From contig NZ_CP025030.1 of assembly GCF_002812705.1 (NCBI RefSeq), forward strand, positions 1-64,000: a DNA stretch of 64,000 bases, written 5' to 3'. This DNA comes from Achromobacter spanius (lineage in GTDB: Bacteria; Pseudomonadota; Gammaproteobacteria; Burkholderiales; Burkholderiaceae_B). The translations under genes and the position numbers were made by a program. Below are positions 59,824 through 64,000 of this stretch, piece by piece (the first letter of the stretch is position 1; the number at the start of each line of letters is the position of its first letter). The notes beneath the pieces were generated by a model, which was not told the origin of the DNA, did not search any database, and saw only the letters and a list, made by a program, of their open reading frames with translations.

Positions 59824-61914
59824 CTAGCTACTTTCAGCAGGCGGCCGGGTCGCGCCGGGACGGCGCAGATAATCCACCAGCGCCACCGTCGCGCTGTCGG
59901 GTGGCGGGGTCAGCAAAGACACCACGATGATCGTCAGGAAGGCCACCGGCGCGCCGAACACGCCCGCCGCAATCGGCTGTATGCCCCACCACAAATCCAC
60001 CGGTTGGATGCGCGAGATGCCCAGCACCGATTCGCGCAGCCACGGATGCGTGTAGGTCATATAGGCGAAGGTCACCAACAAGCCCGCCGCCATTCCCAAG
60101 GTGGCGCCCCATTTGTTGGCGCGCCGCCAGAACACCCCCATCACCAGCGCGGGAAAGAACGACGAGGCCGCGAACGAGAACGCCGCCGACACCATGAATA
60201 GAATGTCGGCGGGTTTGCGCGCCGCCACCCAGGCCGCGCCAAACGCCACCACCAGCAGCAGAATCTTCGACACCATCACGCGGCGCGCGGCCGACATGCG
60301 CGGCGACACCATCCGGTACCACATGTCATGCGACAGGGAATTGGACAAGGTCAGCAGCAGGCCGTCGGCCGTGGACAGGGCCGCGGCCAACCCGCCCGCC
60401 GCGACCAGCCCCGAAATCACATAAGGCAGGCCGCCGATTTCCGGCATGGCCAGCACCACGACGTCCGCCCCCATGCTGATTTCGCTTAACTGCACGACGC
60501 CGTCGCGGTTGATGTCGGTGACATCCAGCAGGTTGCTGTCAACCGCGCTCCAGGCATGCACCCAGTTGGGCAGGCTCAGGAAGTTGGAGCCGACCACCTG
60601 CGTGTAGACCTCGTACTTGACCAGCAGCGCCAGCGCGGGCGCCATGAAATACAGCAGCAGGATGAACAGCAGCGACCAGCACACCGACTTGCGCGCCTCG
60701 ATCACCGAGGGCGTGGTGTATGAGCGCATCAATATGTGCGGCATTCCCGCCGTGCCCAGCATCAGGCACAGCACCAGCGCCAGGAAGTTGATGCGCATGT
60801 TGCGCTGTTCCTCGGGGTCCTTGGCGGGGAACGGTTCGGCGTGCGGCGTGGCGGGCGCGGCCCGCGCCTCGAAGGTGGCGCGCGCCTGCGACCAGGCCAC
60901 CCGCGCATCTTCCACGCTGGCGGGGTAGGCGGCCAGTTCGCGCTCGACCGATCGGATGTCGACCATGGGCGCTTCGGTGGCGCTCAATTGCGCCAGGCGG
61001 CTGCGCAGCTTGTCTTTTTCCAGCGTCCAGGATTCCGGCAACGTCTGCACACGCTTGGCCATTTCATCGGCATGCTGCTGCCACAGCCGGCGCACCTCGA
61101 TCTCGGAAGGATCATTCTGCAGATAGATCTCTTTTTCGGTCACCTGCTGCAGCACCACGCCCGCGGACAACTGCGGCACGGGCATGTTCGTATGCTTGAC
61201 CGACAGCCACACCACCGGCACCAGGTAGGCAATGACCAGGATGATGTACTGGCCCACCTGCGTCCACGTGACGGCGCGCATGCCGCCCAGAAACGAGCAC
61301 ACCAGCATGCCGCCCAGCGCAACGAAGATACCCAGTTCGAACGAAATGCCGGTCATGCGCGTGGTGATGATGCCCACGCCGTAGATCTGCGCGACCAGAT
61401 AGGTGAACGAGCACAGGATGGCGCAGGCCACACCGGCCAGGCGCGGCAAGTTGCCGCCGTAGCGCGCGCCCATGAAATCGGGGATGGTGTACTGACCAAA
61501 ACGCCGCAGGTAGGGCGCCAGCAGCATGGCGACCAGCACATAGCCGCCCGTCCAGCCCAGGATGTAGGCCAGGCCGCCGTAACCCGTCAGGTACAACGTG
61601 CCCGCCACGCCGATGAAGGAGGCCACGGACATCCAGTCGGCGGCCGTGGCCATGCCGTTGTAGATGGCGGGCACACGCCGCCCGGCCACGTAGTATTCCA
61701 CTTGGTCCGACGTGCGGCAGACGATGCCGATACCCGCGTACAAGCTCACCGTGACCAGCAGGAACACATAGCCGATCCAGTTGCGCGGCATGCCCAGCAC
61801 TTCGGCCAGCGCCAGCAACAGAATCATCAGCGCAAAGCCCGCCGTGTACAGCACGTAGATACGCCGCAGCCGGATCTTGAATTCCTGGGGTGTATCTCCG
61901 CTGAAAAACGGCAT
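59824..61914 (-). CDS. Sodium:solute symporter (VC_2705-like), with an EF-hand-like loop
   Basis: 696 residues, larger than acetate permease ActP (about 550). SSS-family core: YYVAGRRVPAIYNGMATAAD followed by WMSVASFIGVAG, YTIPDFMGARYGG, LMLGTAGMPHILMRSYTTPS and GLAAALSTADGLLLTLSNSL. Two hydrophilic inserts: residues about 255-370, helical and charged (KEIYLQNDPSEIEVRRLWQQ), and residues 467-478 reading DINRDGVVQLSE, a canonical 12-residue EF-hand calcium loop. Substrate likely a short carboxylate. It follows the small subunit with a TGATG overlap. Confidence 0.9.
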   Translation of the reverse strand: MPFFSGDTPQEFKIRLRRIYVLYTAGFALMILLLALAEVLGMPRNWIGYVFLLVTVSLYAGIGIVCRTSDQVEYYVAGRRVPAIYNGMATAADWMSVASFIGVAGTLYLTGYGGLAYILGWTGGYVLVAMLLAPYLRRFGQYTIPDFMGARYGGNLPRLAGVACAILCSFTYLVAQIYGVGIITTRMTGISFELGIFVALGGMLVCSFLGGMRAVTWTQVGQYIILVIAYLVPVVWLSVKHTNMPVPQLSAGVVLQQVTEKEIYLQNDPSEIEVRRLWQQHADEMAKRVQTLPESWTLEKDKLRSRLAQLSATEAPMVDIRSVERELAAYPASVEDARVAWSQARATFEARAAPATPHAEPFPAKDPEEQRNMRINFLALVLCLMLGTAGMPHILMRSYTTPSVIEARKSVCWSLLFILLLYFMAPALALLVKYEVYTQVVGSNFLSLPNWVHAWSAVDSNLLDVTDINRDGVVQLSEISMGADVVVLAMPEIGGLPYVISGLVAAGGLAAALSTADGLLLTLSNSLSHDMWYRMVSPRMSAARRVMVSKILLLVVAFGAAWVAARKPADILFMVSAAFSFAASSFFPALVMGVFWRRANKWGATLGMAAGLLVTFAYMTYTHPWLRESVLGISRIQPVDLWWGIQPIAAGVFGAPVAFLTIIVVSLLTPPPDSATVALVDYLRRPGATRPPAESS

Positions 61915-62204
61915 CAGCGGTCTCCCCCGGCAGGGTCGGCATCTTCTTCAGCCAACTCATCAGCGCTGTTCATGACCCGGGCGTAGATACCAATGATGAT
62001 CAGATAAGCCAGGGGTGCGCCATAAGCCGCCATCCAGAAGGCGAACGGCCAGCCGATGAAATCAAAGCTGAGCCTGCGGGCGAAGAAGGTAGGCACGAAC
62101 GTCAGCGCCGCCCAGACGACAAGCAGCAACAGGATCAGCCGCAAATTGCGGCGCCAATAGGGAGTCGGGGTGGAAACAGGAAGAGGTGCGCGGGATTTCG
62201 GCAT
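61914..62204 (-). CDS. DUF4212 small subunit of the sodium:solute symporter
   Basis: 96 residues with two helices: YWRRNLRLILLLLVVWAALT and FAFWMAAYGAPLAYLIIIGI. The YWRRNLRL and GWPFAFWMAAYG motifs identify DUF4212, always paired with VC_2705-type symporters. The tail is acidic. Its TGA overlaps the symporter ATG by one base. Confidence 0.9.
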   Translation of the reverse strand: MPKSRAPLPVSTPTPYWRRNLRLILLLLVVWAALTFVPTFFARRLSFDFIGWPFAFWMAAYGAPLAYLIIIGIYARVMNSADELAEEDADPAGGDR

Positions 62205-62852
62205 AGCTAGGATGTTTGCAGACCCTACCTGGATAGCGCGAAACGCTGCGTCTGAAAAGCCCTTGCGGCAGAAATTCAGGCTTTTTATGCGACAACGGCT
62301 GGCACTACCTGGTGCCAGCCGCTGTGCGTTTTGCTTTTTTTGAGTACTGCTTTACTTTTTTTATGTACCGGTGCCGCCGGTATTTGCCCATGCAGGGCTT
62401 TGTCTCCTCACCTGCATGGGAAGAGATTCTGCACCATGTGCGGGATTGTCACACTAGGGGAATGCCCTAAGACGGAGCATTCATTTACATATTCCATGCC
62501 CCACAGTGGTGCGAAATGACCACAAAGTTCTAAATATTGGGATTTTCTGGCTGAAATCCCGGAATTGAGCCGAATTCAGGAATCCCGCCCGTCCCGAAAT
62601 ATGACGCTTGCCACCGCGCGATGCCCGGAATCGGGCGTGGCGTGCCCTCCTTCCCCCGGGGCTGCATTTCACCTGGCCAGGGCGGCGTTTATTTCTTGTT
62701 TACGCCCCGTCCCCGAAGCTATATCCCGTTTTTACCCCCCGCTCCGTAACCTGCCGGTGTCCTGCTTTGGTCACCTGGCCTGCCCGGCGCGCATCCGCTT
62801 TCGCCGCGCAGGCCCGTCGTTCGAAGGGAGCGCCGCTCCCGGGAGGAAAAAC
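62205..62852. promoter_or_regulatory. 648-bp divergent control region of the symporter and kdp operons
   Basis: No gene supported. Contains a strong hairpin CGGCTGGCAC/GTGCCAGCCG (62296-62321) with a T-rich stretch some 10 bp beyond, a perfect 10-bp inverted repeat CCCATGCAGG/CCTGCATGGG with 14-bp spacer (62387-62420), and an inverted repeat GGGATTT...AAATCCC near 62540-62562. These fit a terminator-like element and operators for divergent promoters; no clear -35/-10 pair or sigma-54 site could be fixed. Confidence 0.5.
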
Positions 62853-62951
62853 GTGGATGCCATCTATATCACCGCCTTCGCCGTCATGGCTGGGCTGACA
62901 TTCGGCCTGCTGCAGTTCTGCGCCAGCTTGTCGTCGGGAGAGCCGTCATGA
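62853..62951 (+). CDS. Small membrane protein at the head of the kdp operon
   Basis: 32 residues from a GTG with GGAGG 6-7 bp upstream: MDAIYITAFAVMAGLTFGLL then QFCASLSSGEPS, a single predicted helix. Its TGA overlaps the kdpF ATG (ATGA at 62948-62951), so it is translationally coupled. It is not KdpF, which follows intact. No known kdp subunit matches; it may be an extra small stabilising subunit or a leader peptide. Confidence 0.65.
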   Translation: MDAIYITAFAVMAGLTFGLLQFCASLSSGEPS

Positions 62952-63037
62952 ACTGGCTCTATGCATTCAGCGGCCTGACGGCCGCGGCGCTGTTCGTCTA
63001 CCTGCTGGTGGCGCTGTTCAAACCGGAGAAATTCTGA
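62948..63037 (+). CDS. kdpF: KdpF, small subunit of the K+-transporting ATPase
   Basis: 29 residues, MNWLYAFSGLTAAALFVYLL then VALFKPEKF, the standard size and the LLxALxxPExF ending. One helix that stabilises KdpABC. It overlaps the preceding small ORF (ATGA) and the kdpA ATG by one base (TGATG, 63035-63039). Confidence 0.9.
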   Translation: MNWLYAFSGLTAAALFVYLLVALFKPEKF

Positions 63038-64000
63038 TGACCGCCGAATTCATCGGGCTGCTGGTCTTGTACCTGGCAGTCCTGCTTGCGATCGCGCCGC
63101 TGCTTGGGCGCTACATCCGCATCGCCATGGAAAACGGCCAATCCAGGCTGACCGCCTGGGGCCGCCCCTTGGAACGCGGCATTTACCGGCTTGCGGGCAT
63201 CGACCCGCAGGCTGAAATGGGTTGGAAGCGCTACGCCGTGGCAGTGCTGGCCTTCAACCTGATCGGCGTCGCGATGGTCTATGGCCTGCAACGCTTTCAG
63301 GGCATGTTGCCGCTGAATCCCGCGGCCATGGGCGCCGTCACCCCGGACTCGGCGCTCAACACCGCCATCAGCTTCGTCACCAACACCAACTGGCAAGGCT
63401 ACGGCGGCGAAGCGACGATGAGCTACCTGACGCAGATGCTGGCGCTGACGGTGCAGAACTTCGTGTCCGCCGCCACCGGCATCGCCGTGCTGTTCGCGCT
63501 GATACGCGGTTTGTCGCGCCACAGCTCCGCCACGATCGGCAACTTCTGGGCGGATATGGTCCGCTGCACGATGTATGTGCTGCTGCCGCTGTCCTTCGTA
63601 CTGGCGCTTGCGCTGGTCAGCCAGGGCGTCATCCAGAACTTCAGCCCCTATCAAGACGTGCAGACTGTACAAGCCCTGCATTACGAGCAGCCGCGCGTGA
63701 ACACGGACGGCCAGCCCGTGCTTGATGCCTCGGGTCAGCCCGTGATGGATTCCGTGACGACATCGACGCAGACGCTCGCGATGGGGCCCGTAGCCTCGCA
63801 GGAAGCCATCAAGCTGCTGGGCACCAACGGCGGCGGCTTCTTCAATGCGAATTCGGCGCACCCGTTCGAGAACCCCACGCCGCTGGCGAACTTCCTGCAG
63901 ATGCTGGCCATTCTGGCGATTCCCGCCGCGCTCTGCTTCGCGTTTGGCGAAATGGTCGGCAGCCGCCGCCAGGGCATCGCCATCCTGGCGGCCATGACGG
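63037..64000 (+). CDS. kdpA: Potassium-transporting ATPase KdpA subunit (partial, runs off the edge)
   Basis: The first 321 residues of the K+-selective channel-like subunit of KdpFABC, the high-affinity uptake pump made under K+ limitation. First pore loop SFVTNTNWQGYGGEATMSYL, second pore loop LGTNGGGFFNANSAHPFENP, and helices GLLVLYLAVLLAIAPLLGRY and YVLLPLSFVLALALVSQGVI. The periplasmic segment QPRVNTDGQPVLDASGQPVM is a short repeat-like insert. The frame is open to the last base; kdpB and kdpC should follow beyond the window. Confidence 0.96.
   Translation, partial: MTAEFIGLLVLYLAVLLAIAPLLGRYIRIAMENGQSRLTAWGRPLERGIYRLAGIDPQAEMGWKRYAVAVLAFNLIGVAMVYGLQRFQGMLPLNPAAMGAVTPDSALNTAISFVTNTNWQGYGGEATMSYLTQMLALTVQNFVSAATGIAVLFALIRGLSRHSSATIGNFWADMVRCTMYVLLPLSFVLALALVSQGVIQNFSPYQDVQTVQALHYEQPRVNTDGQPVLDASGQPVMDSVTTSTQTLAMGPVASQEAIKLLGTNGGGFFNANSAHPFENPTPLANFLQMLAILAIPAALCFAFGEMVGSRRQGIAILAAMT

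Noticed and set aside
60736..61986. Plus-strand open frame opposite the sodium:solute symporter
   Set aside because: Shadow of the symporter coding sequence; Gln/His/Arg-rich product with no start signal.
62436..62519. Short frame beginning MCGIVTLGECP, resembling the start of class II glutamine amidotransferases
   Set aside because: Only 27 codons, no continuation in other frames and no gltB/asnB/glmS fragment near; chance match.
62280..62520. Possible sigma-54 (TGGCAC...TTGC) or NtrC sites in the kdp/symporter region
   Set aside because: TGGCAC is present but the TTGC half is missing at the required spacing; GCACC/GGTGC pieces are not arranged as an NtrC box.

Overview
The window is GC-rich (well above 60%) chromosomal DNA of a betaproteobacterium, almost certainly family Alcaligenaceae (Achromobacter/Bordetella type). 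This is judged from protein features recalled from the family: Bug-type binding proteins, the D-aminoacylase lineage, a trxB/ftsK/lolA/rarA/serS block, and ilvBHC followed by pssA. No database search was run.

Layout. 1-5.2 kb: a LysR regulator, a zinc-ribbon/RDD membrane protein, a TPR protein, a tRNA-Leu(UAA) interrupted by a group I intron, a PIN-domain protein, and tctA-tctB. Four of these protein genes carry single-base frameshifts, while the rest of the window is clean. 7-17 kb: housekeeping genes ilvA, a lipoprotein, pnp, rpsO, an OmlA-like lipoprotein, pssA and ilvC-ilvH-ilvB, several with clear intrinsic terminators. 17.4-20.9 kb: a FUSC membrane protein between two tandem-repeat arrays (5 x 82 bp and 5 x 91 bp), then yaaA, a 3-hydroxybutyrate dehydrogenase and a Kef-like antiporter. 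24 kb: tRNA-Ser(CGA), followed directly by a VbhA-type antitoxin and a Fic toxin relic lacking its catalytic core. 24.7-36.8 kb: a chemoreceptor, DUF2254, then catabolic genes (flavin reductase, nitrilase, MHS transporter, IclR; Bug protein, enolase-superfamily enzyme, LysR, amidohydrolase). 36.9-38.9 kb: small orphan genes. 39-56 kb: serS and rarA, then an 11-kb group (Nit amidase, D-amino-acid deaminase, dipeptide ABC transporter, RpiR, D-aminoacylase, RidA) lying between rarA and lolA, then lolA-ftsK. 56-59.8 kb: trxB-smr-SMR efflux plus two secreted proteins in an overlapping chain. 59.8-62.2 kb: a two-component Na+/solute symporter. 62.8 kb to the edge: the start of a kdp operon led by an extra small membrane ORF.

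How it fits together. The most coherent accessory unit is 41.9-52.8 kb. A dipeptide-type importer would bring in N-acyl-D-amino acids or D-residue peptides, D-aminoacylase would free the D-amino acid, the fold-III PLP enzyme would deaminate it, and RidA would clear the reactive enamine/imine, all probably under the RpiR regulator. A palindromic intergenic repeat family (start CGTAGGATGGGT, end ACCCATCA) occurs as inverted pairs at 20.2, 45.9 and 52.9 kb and as a tandem array at 20.4-20.86 kb; it supplies the stop codons of two genes.
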